Of a DNA stretch of 59,705 nucleotides, positions 18,507 through 27,474 are shown piece after piece. The translations under genes and the position numbers were made by a program. The notes under the pieces are model-generated. The model was not told the origin of the DNA. It was given only the letters and a program-made list of their open reading frames with translations, and ran no database searches. The DNA is taken from NCBI GenBank assembly GCA_029266735.1, contig JAQSWG010000002.1, positions 1-59,705 on the forward strand, given 5' to 3'. The stretch is from Ornithinibacter sp. (lineage in GTDB: Bacteria > Actinomycetota > Actinomycetes > Actinomycetales > Dermatophilaceae). Position 1 is the stretch's first letter, and the number at the start of each line of letters is the position of its first letter.

Positions 18507-19298
18507 ATGAACATCGTCGTCTGTGTCAAGTACGTCCCGGACGCCCAGTCCGACCGGAGCTTCCGCGACTCGGACCGGACGGTGGACCGCGACGGTGTCG
18601 ACGGCCTCCTCTCCGAGCTCGACGAGTACGCCGTCGAGGAGGCGCTGAAGATCGTCGAGGCCGCCGGCGAGGGCGAGGTCACCGTGCTGACCGTCGGCCC
18701 GGAGGCGGCGGCGAACGCGATCAAGAAGGCACTGCAGATGGGAGCCGACAGAGGTGTGCACGTGGAGGACGAGGCGATCCACGGGTCGGACGCGGCTGCG
18801 ACCTCTCTCGTCCTCGCCGAGGCCGTGCGGAAGGCGACGGGCGGCACCCCGGAGCTCGTCATGACCGGCATGTCCTCCACCGACGGCGTCATGGGCGTTG
18901 TACCGGCGATGCTCGCCGAGCGCCTCGGCCTGCCCCAGGTGACCTACGCATCCGAGCTCACCGTCGGCGAGGGAACGGTCACGATCCGCCGGGACGGCGA
19001 CACCGCCTCGGAGACGATCGAGGCGTCGCTGCCGGCCCTCGTCTCGGTGACCGACCAGATCAACGAGCCGCGGTACCCGTCGTTCAAGGGAATCATGGCG
19101 GCGAAGAAGAAGCCCGTGGAGCAGTGGGGCCTGGCGGACCTCGGCATCGACACCTCACAGGTGGGGCTGGACGCCGCCTGGACCTCGGTCGTCTCGGTCA
19201 CCAAGCGGCCTCCGCGGGCGCAGGGCCAGATCGTTGCCGACGAGGGCGACGGTGGCAGCAGGCTGGCCGAGTTCCTCGCCGGCCAGAAGTTCATCTGA
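18507..19298 (+). CDS. etfB: Electron transfer flavoprotein beta subunit
   Basis: 263 aa. ETF beta binds AMP and, with EtfA, takes electrons from acyl-CoA and other dehydrogenases. Recognised by MNIVVCVKYVPDAQSD at the N-terminus, LDEYAVEEALKIVE, VLTVGPEAAANAIKKALQMGADRG and TGMSSTDGVMGVVPAMLAERL. It precedes etfA by 24 bp. The 156-bp gap upstream has a weak GAGAAT box near 18434 and no leaderless arrangement; purine-rich sequence before the ATG may serve as ribosome binding site. Confidence 0.95.
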   Translation: MNIVVCVKYVPDAQSDRSFRDSDRTVDRDGVDGLLSELDEYAVEEALKIVEAAGEGEVTVLTVGPEAAANAIKKALQMGADRGVHVEDEAIHGSDAAATSLVLAEAVRKATGGTPELVMTGMSSTDGVMGVVPAMLAERLGLPQVTYASELTVGEGTVTIRRDGDTASETIEASLPALVSVTDQINEPRYPSFKGIMAAKKKPVEQWGLADLGIDTSQVGLDAAWTSVVSVTKRPPRAQGQIVADEGDGGSRLAEFLAGQKFI

Positions 19299-19322
19299 CC
19301 GGCCGACGACAGACAGGGAGGC

Positions 19323-20285
19323 ATGACCATGGCTGAGGTACTCGTTCTCGTCGACCACGCCGACGGACGGCTGCGCAAGGCAACGGCCGAGCTGCTGACG
19401 CTCGCCCGACGGCTCGGCGAGCCGTCTGCGGTGCACGTGGGCCCCGGCGCAGAGAAGGCGCAGGTGACGCTCGCGAAGTATGGCGCGCACAAGGTGTACG
19501 TCGTCGACGACGCCGACACCGCGGCGTACCTCGTGGCTCCGCAGGCGGAGATCCTCGCCGCACTCGTCGAGAAGGTCGCTCCTGCGGCGGTCCTGGTCCC
19601 GAGCAACGCCGCCGGCAAGGAGATCGCTGCACGGCTGTCGATCAAGACGGGGTCCGGGCTCATCACCGACGCGGTCGACGTGCGGGCGGGCGACGACGGC
19701 ATCGAGACGACCCAGTCCGTCTTCGCCGGTTCCTACAGCGTCACCTCCACGGTGACGGCGGGGACACCGATCGTCGCGGTCAAGCCCAACTCGGCGCCGA
19801 TCGAGGCGTCGCCGGCCGCTGGGGTCATCGAGACGGTCACGGTTCCGATCAGCGACACGGCCAAGGCGGCCCGGGTCACCGACTCCCGACCGAAGCAGGC
19901 GACCGGACGCCCGGAGCTCACCGAGGCAGCCATCGTCGTCTCGGGCGGCCGGGGCACCGGTGGGGACTTCGGCCCGGTCGAGGCCTTCGCCGACTCCCTC
20001 GGGGCGGCGGTGGGCGCGAGCCGCGCCGCCGTCGACGCCGGGTGGTACCCGCACAGCAGCCAGGTGGGCCAGACCGGCAAACAGGTGTCGCCCCAGCTCT
20101 ACGTCGCGGTCGGCATCTCCGGGGCGATCCAGCACCGGGCCGGCATGCAGACGTCGAAGACCATCGTCGCGGTCAACAAGGACGAGGAGGCGCCGATCTT
20201 CGAGCTCGTCGACTTCGGGGTCGTCGGAGACCTGTTCTCGGTGCTGCCCCAGGCGACGGAGGACGTCAAGAAGCGCAAGGGCTGA
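19323..20285 (+). CDS. etfA: Electron transfer flavoprotein alpha subunit
   Basis: 320 aa. EtfA carries the FAD. The N-terminus ([20 protein letters not shown]) and C-terminal FAD domain ([20 protein letters not shown], then [29 protein letters not shown], in pieces) are characteristic, as is [20 protein letters not shown] near the end. Two close starts exist (19323 and 19329); AGGGAGG immediately upstream fits the second better. Cotranscribed with etfB. Confidence 0.95.
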   Translation: MTMAEVLVLVDHADGRLRKATAELLTLARRLGEPSAVHVGPGAEKAQVTLAKYGAHKVYVVDDADTAAYLVAPQAEILAALVEKVAPAAVLVPSNAAGKEIAARLSIKTGSGLITDAVDVRAGDDGIETTQSVFAGSYSVTSTVTAGTPIVAVKPNSAPIEASPAAGVIETVTVPISDTAKAARVTDSRPKQATGRPELTEAAIVVSGGRGTGGDFGPVEAFADSLGAAVGASRAAVDAGWYPHSSQVGQTGKQVSPQLYVAVGISGAIQHRAGMQTSKTIVAVNKDEEAPIFELVDFGVVGDLFSVLPQATEDVKKRKG

Positions 20286-20369
20286 CCCGCCCCGCACCAC
20301 TGTTCCGCGCCGTCAAGGGTTGCCGCGCGGGGCCGGCCCGCTGCCTGCCGAAACGTAGACTCGACCCTC

Positions 20370-21551
20370 GTGACCCACTACCTCGACCACGCGGCGACGA
20401 CGCCCATGCTGCCTGCCGCCGTCGAGGCGCTCGCCGAGCAGGCGAGCAAGCCGGGGAACGCCTCGTCGCTGCACGGCTCAGGTCGTGCCGCGCGCGCGGT
20501 GGTGGAGGAGTCGCGCGAGCGGATCGCGGCCGTCCTCGGGGCCCGACCCTCCGAGGTGGTGTTCACCTCGGGCGGCACCGAGGCCGACAACCTCGCCGTC
20601 AAGGGCACGTACGCCGCGCGCCGCGCCGCGGACCCGTCACGCACCCGACTCGTCGTCAGCGGTATCGAGCACCACGCCGTGCTCGACCCCGTGGAGTTCC
20701 TCGTCGAGCACGGTGCGGAGGTCACCTGGCTCGAACCCGACCGGTGCGGTCACATCTCCGTCGACGACCTGCGTCGAGCACTCGCGGAGAACTCCGACGA
20801 CGCGGCACTCGTCAGCGTCATGTGGGCGAACAACGAGGTGGGCACGATCCAGCCCGTCGCGGAGCTCGCCGCCCTCGCCCGCGAGCACGGGGTGCCGTTC
20901 CACACCGACGCGGTCCAGGCGGTCGCGCACCTCCCCGTTCGCTTCGACGACTCCGGCGCCGACCTCATGACGGTCAGCGGGCACAAGGTCGGTGGGCCCC
21001 TCGGTGTCGGCGCTCTGCTCGCGCGCCGCGACGCCCGCATGGTGTCCCTCCTGCACGGAGGCGGCCAGGAGCGGCAGGTGCGCAGCGGCACCCTCGACGT
21101 GCCCGGCATCCGGTCGCTCGCCGTGGCGCTCGAGGAGACCGTCGCCGTCCGGGACGTCGAGGCCAAGCGGGTCATGGGCCTGCGAGACAGGCTCCTCGAA
21201 GGAGCCGTCGCCCTGGGGCTCGGCATCACCGTGAGCGGCTGTTGGTCTCCTGGTGACGGCACCCGCCGGCTGCCGGGCAACGCCCACCTGCTCGTGCCGG
21301 GCTGCGAGGGCGACTCGCTGCTGTACCTCCTCGACGCCGCCGGCGTCGAGTGCAGCACGGGTTCGGCGTGCCAGGCGGGCGTTCCCCAGCCCAGCCACGT
21401 GCTGCTGGCCATGGGTCACTCGGAGGCCGATGCGCGCGGGGCCCTGCGCCTCTCGCTCGGCCACACCTCCACCGAGGCCGATGTCGACGCCTTCCTCGCC
21501 GCACTTCCCGGCGTCGTGGAGCGGGCCCGACGGGCGGGAGGCCTGCTCTGA
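20370..21551 (+). CDS. Cysteine desulfurase (NifS/IscS family)
   Basis: 393 aa. A PLP enzyme that takes sulfur from cysteine for Fe-S clusters and tRNA thiolation. Motifs: [18 protein letters not shown] at the N-terminus, [29 protein letters not shown], the PLP lysine in [15 protein letters not shown] (Lys about 206), and the persulfide cysteine in STGSACQAG (Cys about 334). Start GTG, 9 nt after a TAGACT box (20356-20361). It overlaps mnmA by one base (TGATG), so its sulfur probably feeds MnmA. No iscU or other Fe-S assembly gene is adjacent. Confidence 0.93.
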   Translation: MTHYLDHAATTPMLPAAVEALAEQASKPGNASSLHGSGRAARAVVEESRERIAAVLGARPSEVVFTSGGTEADNLAVKGTYAARRAADPSRTRLVVSGIEHHAVLDPVEFLVEHGAEVTWLEPDRCGHISVDDLRRALAENSDDAALVSVMWANNEVGTIQPVAELAALAREHGVPFHTDAVQAVAHLPVRFDDSGADLMTVSGHKVGGPLGVGALLARRDARMVSLLHGGGQERQVRSGTLDVPGIRSLAVALEETVAVRDVEAKRVMGLRDRLLEGAVALGLGITVSGCWSPGDGTRRLPGNAHLLVPGCEGDSLLYLLDAAGVECSTGSACQAGVPQPSHVLLAMGHSEADARGALRLSLGHTSTEADVDAFLAALPGVVERARRAGGLL

Positions 21552-22657
21552 TGCGTGTGGTCGCCGCGATGTCGGGCGGGGTCGACTCGGCCGTCTCCGC
21601 CGCCCGGATGCTGGACGCCGGACACGAGGTCGTGGGCGTCCACCTCGCGCTGTCGCGCTCGGCCCCGACCCTGCGCGAGTCGGCACGCGGATGCTGCACG
21701 ATCGAGGATGCCGGTGACGCGCGGCGCGTGGCCGACCGGCTCGGCATCCCCTTCTACGTGTGGGACCTCGCCAGCCGTTTCGAGCGTGACGTGGTCGAGG
21801 ACTTCGTCGCCGAGTACGCCGCCGGCCGCACCCCCAACCCGTGCCTGAAGTGCAACGAGCGGATCAAGTTCGCCGGGCTGCTCGACAAGGCCGTCGCCCT
21901 GGGCTTCGACGCTGTCGCGACGGGCCACTACGCGCGAGTCGTGGAGGGGCCTTCGGGGCGCGAGCTGCACCGGGCCGTCGACACGGCCAAGGACCAGTCG
22001 TACGTCCTCGGGGTGCTCGATGCCGGGCAGCTCGCCCGGTCCTTCTTCCCGCTCGGCGACTCCACCAAGGCAGCGGTGCGCGAGGAAGCGGCCCGGCGAG
22101 GCTTCTCGGTGGCCCGCAAGCCGGACAGCCATGACATCTGCTTCATCCCGGACGGGAACACCCGTGGGTGGCTGACCAGCCGGCTGGGGGAGCGGCCGGG
22201 TGAGCTCGTCGACGCCGCCACAGGCGCCGTGGTCGGCACCCATGGAGGGACGCACGGGTTCACTGTCGGTCAGCGGCGCGGGCTCGGGCTCGACCGCTCC
22301 TCGCTCGACGGTGCCGCTCGCTACGTCGTCGAGGTCGACGCGTCCTCGAGCCGAGTCGTCATCGGGACGGCTGACCTGCTCGGAGTCGACGTCGTCGAGG
22401 GCGACCACCTGCGCTGGTGCGGCCCGCCGCCGGCCGGCGTCGTGCGGGTGGGCGCGCAGGTGCGCGCGCACGGCGAGGAGGTGCCGGCCTCCGCCGAGGT
22501 CGTCGCCGGTCCGGATGCCCCGGAGAGCCTTCAAGTGCGACTCGACCGCGCGGTTCGGGGAGTCGCACCCGGCCAGTCCATCGTGCTCTACGACGGGACG
22601 CGCGTCGTGGGGTCGGCGATGATCCGGACCACCGGCCGCGCCCCTCGCGAGCGCTGA
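21551..22657 (+). CDS. mnmA: tRNA-specific 2-thiouridylase MnmA
   Basis: 368 aa, normal for MnmA, which adds sulfur to U34 of Lys/Glu/Gln tRNAs. The PP-loop SGGVDS is at residues 8-13. The catalytic cysteine pair is Cys98 region ([13 protein letters not shown]) and Cys197 region ([11 protein letters not shown]). [18 protein letters not shown] and [11 protein letters not shown] are also typical. Start ATG overlaps the upstream desulfurase stop. After its TGA the same frame stays open and coding-like for 44 more codons. Confidence 0.95.
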   Translation: MRVVAAMSGGVDSAVSAARMLDAGHEVVGVHLALSRSAPTLRESARGCCTIEDAGDARRVADRLGIPFYVWDLASRFERDVVEDFVAEYAAGRTPNPCLKCNERIKFAGLLDKAVALGFDAVATGHYARVVEGPSGRELHRAVDTAKDQSYVLGVLDAGQLARSFFPLGDSTKAAVREEAARRGFSVARKPDSHDICFIPDGNTRGWLTSRLGERPGELVDAATGAVVGTHGGTHGFTVGQRRGLGLDRSSLDGAARYVVEVDASSSRVVIGTADLLGVDVVEGDHLRWCGPPPAGVVRVGAQVRAHGEEVPASAEVVAGPDAPESLQVRLDRAVRGVAPGQSIVLYDGTRVVGSAMIRTTGRAPRER

Positions 22658-22792
22658 CGGTCGGACGTCCGCCCGTGGACCGACAGCCGCCGCGGGGAGA
22701 CGTTCCTGCTCGCGACGCTCAACGTCCGGCTCCTCTCGGATGCCGCCGCGCGGGCGGGCGCGTTGTGGTCCGCGCATCGGGGCCTGCGCTGA
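22658..22792 (+). pseudogene. Coding-like orphan tail directly after mnmA (possible gene remnant)
   Basis: Immediately after the mnmA TGA, in the same frame, 44 sense codons run to another TGA at 22790-22792 with almost all third positions G or C. The peptide contains GETFLLATLNVRLLSDAA and ends LWSAHRGLR. No start codon or ribosome binding site of its own was found, and MnmA is already full length. It looks like the 3' end of a lost gene, or less likely an ancestral extension of MnmA. Family not recognised. Confidence 0.4.
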
Positions 22793-22820
22793 CGGGCGGC
22801 CAGACGGGCATTCCTCGGAA

Positions 22821-22838
22821 TAGTTGACCCCTCAATTA
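22821..22838. promoter_or_regulatory. MarR-type inverted repeat upstream of the pirin gene
   Basis: TAGTTGA (22821-22827) and TCAATTA (22832-22838) are inverted around CCCC with 6 of 7 pairs matching, and stand out as AT-rich in this context. The TTGA-N4-TCAA core is typical of MarR-family operators. It lies 53 bp before the pirin ATG; a TTGACC hexamer overlaps it. The cognate regulator is not in the window. Confidence 0.5.
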
Positions 22839-22891
22839 CTGTTGGACCTGCAGCCTCCGTCCCGGAGGATTGGAGCAGAGGAGCTGATCAC

Positions 22892-23866
22892 ATGCCCGCC
22901 GTGACCGTCGACAACGTCCTGACCCTCCCGCGGGTGTCTGAGCCCGGTGCCGAGGCCGTGTCCCGGCCCGTGCGGTCCATCACGACCGCGCCGTCCGGCT
23001 TCGAGGGGGAGGGGTTCCCGGTCCGCCGTGCCTTCGCGGGAGTCGACCTCGCCGCGCTCGACCCCTTCATCCACATGGACCAGATGGGCGAGGTCGAGTA
23101 CGCACCGGGGGAGCCCAAGGGCACCGCGTGGCACCCCCACCGGGGCTTCGAGACGGTGACGTACATCATCGACGGCACCTTCGTGCACCGCGACTCCCAC
23201 GGCGGCGGAGGGACCATCACCAACGGTGACACCCAGTGGATGACGGCCGGGTCCGGCCTGCTCCACATCGAGGTGCCGCCCGAGGAGCTCGTCCTGTCCG
23301 GGGGGCTCTTCCACGGCCTCCAGCTCTGGGTGAACCTTCCCCGCTCGATGAAGATGGCGCCGCCGCGCTACCAGGACATCCGGGGCGGCGAGGTGGCCCT
23401 CGTCTCCAGCCCGGACGGCGGCGCGTTGCTGCGGGTCATCGCCGGCGAACTCGACGGACACGCCGGTCCAGGCATCACCCACACCCCGATCTCGATCGTC
23501 CACGCGACCGTGGCACCCGGTGCCCGGGTGCACCTGCCGTGGAACCCGACCTTCAACGGACTGGTCTACGCCCTCAACGGGAACGGCACGGTCGGGCCGG
23601 ACCGGCGGCCCCTGCGAATGGGTCAGCTCGCGGTGCTCGGTGGCGGTGACGTCATCGAGGTGGGCGCCGACGCCGGCCAGGAGAGCCGCAGCCCGAGCCT
23701 CGACCTCTACATCATGGGCGGGCGTCCGATCCGGGAGCCCATCGCCGCCTACGGCCCCTTCGTCATGAACACCCGCCAGGAGCTCCTCACGGCATTCGAG
23801 GACTTCCAGGCCGGGCGCCTCGGCACCATCCCGACGGAGCCGCACCCCGGCCACGACGTCCTCTGA
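22892..23866 (+). CDS. Pirin family protein
   Basis: 324 aa, a bicupin. The N-terminal cupin has the metal-binding pattern DPFIHMDQMGEVEYAPGEP, HPHRGFETVTYIIDG (His-x-His) and LHIEVPPEE (His/Glu). The C-terminal pirin_C region includes GQLAVLGGGDVIEV and PIREPIAAYGPFVMNTRQEL. Bacterial pirins include quercetin dioxygenases and regulators of central metabolism; which applies here cannot be told. ATG follows GAGGAG. A MarR-like palindrome upstream suggests induction by a small aromatic or oxidative signal (inference). Confidence 0.88.
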   Translation: MPAVTVDNVLTLPRVSEPGAEAVSRPVRSITTAPSGFEGEGFPVRRAFAGVDLAALDPFIHMDQMGEVEYAPGEPKGTAWHPHRGFETVTYIIDGTFVHRDSHGGGGTITNGDTQWMTAGSGLLHIEVPPEELVLSGGLFHGLQLWVNLPRSMKMAPPRYQDIRGGEVALVSSPDGGALLRVIAGELDGHAGPGITHTPISIVHATVAPGARVHLPWNPTFNGLVYALNGNGTVGPDRRPLRMGQLAVLGGGDVIEVGADAGQESRSPSLDLYIMGGRPIREPIAAYGPFVMNTRQELLTAFEDFQAGRLGTIPTEPHPGHDVL

Positions 23867-23948
23867 GCCGTCGGCGATCCGTCGCCGTCCGTCGACCGGC
23901 GCCCCCGCACCCCTCGAGGTGCCGGGGCGTCCGTCGCGCTGGGCCCCG

Positions 23949-25373
23949 TCAGGCACTCCTCACGACCTCCGCGATCTGACGCACCGCAGTCCCAGCCTGG
24001 CTCTCGGGCAGGCCGGCGTAGCAGAGCACCAGTCCGCGCACGGTGACCTCGATGCCGTAGGCCGACAACGGGCTCACCGCGACCCCGCGCGCCTCGAGAG
24101 CGGTGACGAGCTCGAGGTCGTCGACCTCGTCGGGGAGCCGGAGCACGACGTGCAGGCCGGCATCCACTCCCTCGAGCACTGCCCCCGGCACGTGGTCGGA
24201 GACCGCCGCGACCAGCGCCGCCCGGCGGGCGGCATACGTCCGGGCGACCCGTGCGTGGTGGGCGGAGAGGGCGCCGGAGGCGATGAACTCGGCCATCGCC
24301 AGACCCGTCGCCTCGTTGACGACGAGCCCGCGCGACTCGAGCTCCACCCGCAGCCGATCACGCAGGGGACGCGGTGGAGCGATCCACGCCAGCCTGAGGG
24401 AAGGCGCCACGAGCTTGGACGCGGTCCCGACGTAGACGACGTGCTCCTCGGCCCCCGACAGGGACCGCAGGGCCGGGAGAGGGGAGACGTCGTAGCGGAA
24501 CTCCCCGTCGTAGTCGTCCTCGAGGATGATCCCGCCGGTGTCGCGCGCCCACTCCAGCAGCTGGACCCGCCGGGTCACCGGCATGCGCGCCCCGAGGGGG
24601 TACTGGTGGGACGGCGTGACGTAGGCCGCCGCGGCACCCTCGGGCAGCGTGGCCGGGTCCAGCCCGTCGCCGTCGACGGGCACGGAGGCGACCCGCACGC
24701 CCTCGGCGGTGAAGGCCGTCCAGGCCTCGACATAGCCGGGGTCCTCCATCGCCACGGTCGCTGCCACGAGGTCGAGCGGGCCGGGCAGCCCCCGCAGGGA
24801 CGCGCCGACACCGGGTACGACGAGGAGCTCGTCGGGCGCCACCGCGACGCCTCGGCTCCGGCGGAGGTGCTCGGCGAGGACCGTGCGAAGCCGGTCGTGC
24901 GTCGGCCCTGCGCCGGCATCCCGGCCCGGGACGACGGAGCCGGCCGCCCGCCACGCACGACGCCAGGCGGCCGGGTCGACGAGGGAGGTGTCGGGCCGCC
25001 CGGGTCGCAGGTCCCATCGCGGGGGCGAGGCCCGTGGTCGCGAGCCGGGTGCCTCACGGCCGTCGGACCGGCGCACGTGAGTGCCTGCGCCGGCGGCCGC
25101 GGCGCGGTCGGCCCCCTCCGCTACGACCGCGCCGGAGCCTGCGCGGCTGACGACGAAGCCGGCGCCGGCGAGATCGTCGTAGGCAGCGACCACGGGACCG
25201 CGGGAGAGAGCGAGCGTCGATGCCAGCGACCGGGTCGAGGGCAGCGTGTCGCCCGGTCTCAGGCGTCCGGTGCGCATCTCGGCGACGAGGGCGTCGGCGA
25301 TGCGGTGTCGCAACGGGGCCGGTCCGTCGGGGACGTCGAGGGCGAGCTCGACGGGGCGAGTGCTGCGCGGCAT
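23949..25373 (-). CDS. MocR/PdxR-family regulator (GntR helix-turn-helix + aminotransferase-like domain)
   Basis: 474 aa. An N-terminal GntR winged helix (RHRIADALVAEMRTGRL, DTLPSTRSLASTLALSRG, ~residues 20-75) is joined by a linker to a fold-type I aminotransferase domain with EDDYDGEFRYD and the PLP-lysine context GTASKLVAPSLRLAWIAPP. MocR proteins sense PLP or its aldimines and often control vitamin B6, GABA or taurine genes. It diverges from a flavin split-barrel gene, its likely target. Start ATG lies 7 nt after TATGGT (minus, 25380-25385). Confidence 0.9.
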   Translation of the reverse strand: MPRSTRPVELALDVPDGPAPLRHRIADALVAEMRTGRLRPGDTLPSTRSLASTLALSRGPVVAAYDDLAGAGFVVSRAGSGAVVAEGADRAAAAGAGTHVRRSDGREAPGSRPRASPPRWDLRPGRPDTSLVDPAAWRRAWRAAGSVVPGRDAGAGPTHDRLRTVLAEHLRRSRGVAVAPDELLVVPGVGASLRGLPGPLDLVAATVAMEDPGYVEAWTAFTAEGVRVASVPVDGDGLDPATLPEGAAAAYVTPSHQYPLGARMPVTRRVQLLEWARDTGGIILEDDYDGEFRYDVSPLPALRSLSGAEEHVVYVGTASKLVAPSLRLAWIAPPRPLRDRLRVELESRGLVVNEATGLAMAEFIASGALSAHHARVARTYAARRAALVAAVSDHVPGAVLEGVDAGLHVVLRLPDEVDDLELVTALEARGVAVSPLSAYGIEVTVRGLVLCYAGLPESQAGTAVRQIAEVVRSA

Positions 25374-25531
25374 CCGACCACCATACTGGTCCTGCGAATT
25401 TCCTCTCCAGTGGATCTGTGCGAAGGCCAGTTCTCGTAGTGAACTGACCCGAGGGCAGGTCGCAGGTCGGCGACCCGAGTCGGCTGCGGACCGGTCAGGC
25501 CGGAGTCGGTGCCACAGGAGAGGATGGCGCG
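25374..25531. promoter_or_regulatory. Divergent control region between the MocR gene and the DUF1272-flavoprotein gene
   Basis: The 158-bp gap is AT-richer than its flanks. It holds a direct repeat, TGGTCCTGCGAA (25387-25398) and TGGATCTGTGCGAA (25411-25424), and a perfect inverted repeat CAGTTC (25428-25433) / GAACTG (25441-25446) with a 7-nt spacer. Direct repeats are the usual form of MocR binding sites. The -10 boxes TATGGT (minus, 25380-25385) and GAGGAT (plus, 25520-25525) flank them. Confidence 0.5.
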
Positions 25532-26440
25532 GTGAGCGGGTTGGAGATGCGGCCGGGGTGCGAGTGCTGCGATGTCGACCTCCCGGCGGACCAGGTCGGT
25601 GCGGTCGTGTGCTCCTTCGAGTGCACGTTCTGCGCCGGGTGCGCCGAGCACCTCGAGCGCACGTGCCCGAACTGCGGGGGTTCCCTCATGCCTCGGCCCA
25701 CGCGGGTCGGCGACTCCCTGCGGCGGCACCCCGCGCGCACGGAGCGGGTCACGTCGCAGGGCGCGTGCCCGGGACCGGGGTACGTCGGCCGCACCGCGCC
25801 CGAGCAGCGCCTGGGGCGCCACTCCGAGCGAGGGCGTGCGGAGCGTGCCGAGCTCGACGCGCTCCTGGACGAGGTCCTGGCCGGCACGCTCTCCACGGTG
25901 GTCGACGGGCGACCATGGGTCGTGCCGATGCTCTTCGCCAGGGACGGTGACCGCATCCTCCTCCACGGGTCCACCGGCGCGGGGGCACTGCGGCAGGTGG
26001 CGGCGGGGGCGCCGGCGGTCCTCAGCGTGACCGTGGTCGACGGGCTCGTCCTCGCGCACTCGACCTTCGACTCCTCGGCGAACTACCGCTCGGCCGTCGT
26101 CCACGGCGAGCTCGCGCCGCTCGCAGGGGACGACCGCACGACGGCGCTGACCCGGATCTCGGAGCGGCTCGTCCCGGGACGGACCTCCGAGGTCAGGCCG
26201 ATGACCCGTCGTGAGGAGGCGGCCACCTTGGCCATGGCCATGCCCATCACCGACGGCCGCTGGCTGCTGAAGGTCCGGTCGGGCGGGGCGTCGCCACCCG
26301 ACGAGGAGACGAGCGCATGGTGTGGGGTGGTGCCGCTGCGGGTCGTGGCGGGCGCCCCGCAGCCCGCGCCCTGGACCGTCGACGCCGAGGCGCCGGTCCC
26401 CACGTCCGTGTCGAGGTTCGTCGAGGAGGTGAACCGGTGA
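25532..26440 (+). CDS. Fusion of a DUF1272 cysteine-rich domain with a pyridoxamine-phosphate-oxidase-like flavin domain
   Basis: 302 aa. Residues 5-55 are a DUF1272-type zinc-binding domain: Cys 10, 12, 13, 27, 31, 34, 37, 45 and 48 are all present, with CSFECTFCAGCAE and CPNCGG. After a basic linker, residues ~90-300 match the FMN-binding split barrel (LSTVVDGRPWVVPMLFARDG, SANYRSAVVHGEL). DUF1272 normally stands alone at ~60-80 aa. Start is GTG 7 nt after GAGGAT. It diverges from a MocR gene and is coupled by GTGA overlap to the MetE-like gene. The reaction is unknown; flavin-dependent B6 or small-molecule reduction is a guess. Confidence 0.8.
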   Translation: MSGLEMRPGCECCDVDLPADQVGAVVCSFECTFCAGCAEHLERTCPNCGGSLMPRPTRVGDSLRRHPARTERVTSQGACPGPGYVGRTAPEQRLGRHSERGRAERAELDALLDEVLAGTLSTVVDGRPWVVPMLFARDGDRILLHGSTGAGALRQVAAGAPAVLSVTVVDGLVLAHSTFDSSANYRSAVVHGELAPLAGDDRTTALTRISERLVPGRTSEVRPMTRREEAATLAMAMPITDGRWLLKVRSGGASPPDEETSAWCGVVPLRVVAGAPQPAPWTVDAEAPVPTSVSRFVEEVNR

Positions 26441-27474
26441 ACCTGTCGCCCGAGGCCGTCCCTGCCGCAGAGCCCGTCGCCGCACCGGTCCGCGCGACGG
26501 GCATCGGCTCGTGGCCGGGCACGTCGGTGCGTGAGGCGGTGCGAACAGTGCGCGACCTCCTCGTCGACGGTGACGTCATTGGGCTGCCCTACCTGCCGGA
26601 AACTCCTGGTCGTGGGCCGGGCGCCGACATCATCGGTCGTGCTGCCGGCCTGCTCGTGGACCTCCCGGTCGACCTGCAGCCGAGCGGCTGGCGCCTCGTC
26701 GACCGGCCGGGGCGCGATGCCGCGCGCACGGCATCCCTGCACCGGGAGGACCTCGACGAGCTCGCGGAGGCGTACGACGGCTACACGGGCTCCCTCAAGA
26801 TCCAGGTCGCCGGCCCGTGGTCACTGGCCGCCTCGCTCCAGCTCACCCGAGGGGAGCGGGCCGTGGTGGACGCCGGTGCCGTCGCCGACCTCACCGCCTC
26901 CCTCGCCGACGGTGTCCGTGCCCGCGTCGCCGACGTGCGGAGGCTCGTCCCTGGCGCCGACGTCGTCCTCCAGCTCGACGAGCCCTCCCTGCCGGCCGTG
27001 CTGGAGGGGTCGCTTCCCACCGCCTCCGGCTTCGGCCGCATCCGGTCGGTCGACCCCCAGGCGGCGGCGCGCGGCATCCAGGCGGTCCTGGCGGCCCACG
27101 ACGGCCCGACGGTTCTCCACTGCTGTGACCCCTCCGCACCCCTCCCGCTCATGCGGGCGACCGGAGCAACGGCGATCGCCATCGACCTCACCGGTGCATC
27201 CGCGGCGCGGTGGGAGTCCGTGGCGGCCACCCTGGAGAGGGGCACCGGGCTGTATGCCGGGTGCCTCCCGACCGACGGGACCGGCACCGATACCCAGGCC
27301 CGGGCTCTCGTGCTCGACGGCTTCGAGCGAGCCGGTCTGGCGGGGGAGGCGCTGCGAGGCGTCGTCGTCTCACCGGCCTGCGGCCTCGCCCGACTCACAC
27401 GCGAGGGGGCCCGGGACGTTCACCGTACGGCGCTCGACACCGCGCGCCGCCTGCGTGAGGAGGTGGAGTCGTGA
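26437..27474 (+). CDS. Cobalamin-independent methionine synthase C-terminal domain-like protein (MetE-C/UROD fold)
   Basis: 345 aa, about half of full MetE, with only the C-terminal catalytic barrel. ATGIGSWPGTSVREAVR at the N-terminus, QVAGPWSLAASLQL and QLDEPSLPAVL are typical of this methyltransferase family. Likely zinc ligands lie in TVLHCCDPSA and in VVVSPACGLA near the C-terminus. A separate N-terminal folate domain is absent, so it may transfer methyl groups between other partners. Such genes often lie near mnmA and ligA in actinobacteria. GTGA overlaps at both ends couple it to its neighbours. Confidence 0.85.
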   Translation: MNLSPEAVPAAEPVAAPVRATGIGSWPGTSVREAVRTVRDLLVDGDVIGLPYLPETPGRGPGADIIGRAAGLLVDLPVDLQPSGWRLVDRPGRDAARTASLHREDLDELAEAYDGYTGSLKIQVAGPWSLAASLQLTRGERAVVDAGAVADLTASLADGVRARVADVRRLVPGADVVLQLDEPSLPAVLEGSLPTASGFGRIRSVDPQAAARGIQAVLAAHDGPTVLHCCDPSAPLPLMRATGATAIAIDLTGASAARWESVAATLERGTGLYAGCLPTDGTGTDTQARALVLDGFERAGLAGEALRGVVVSPACGLARLTREGARDVHRTALDTARRLREEVES

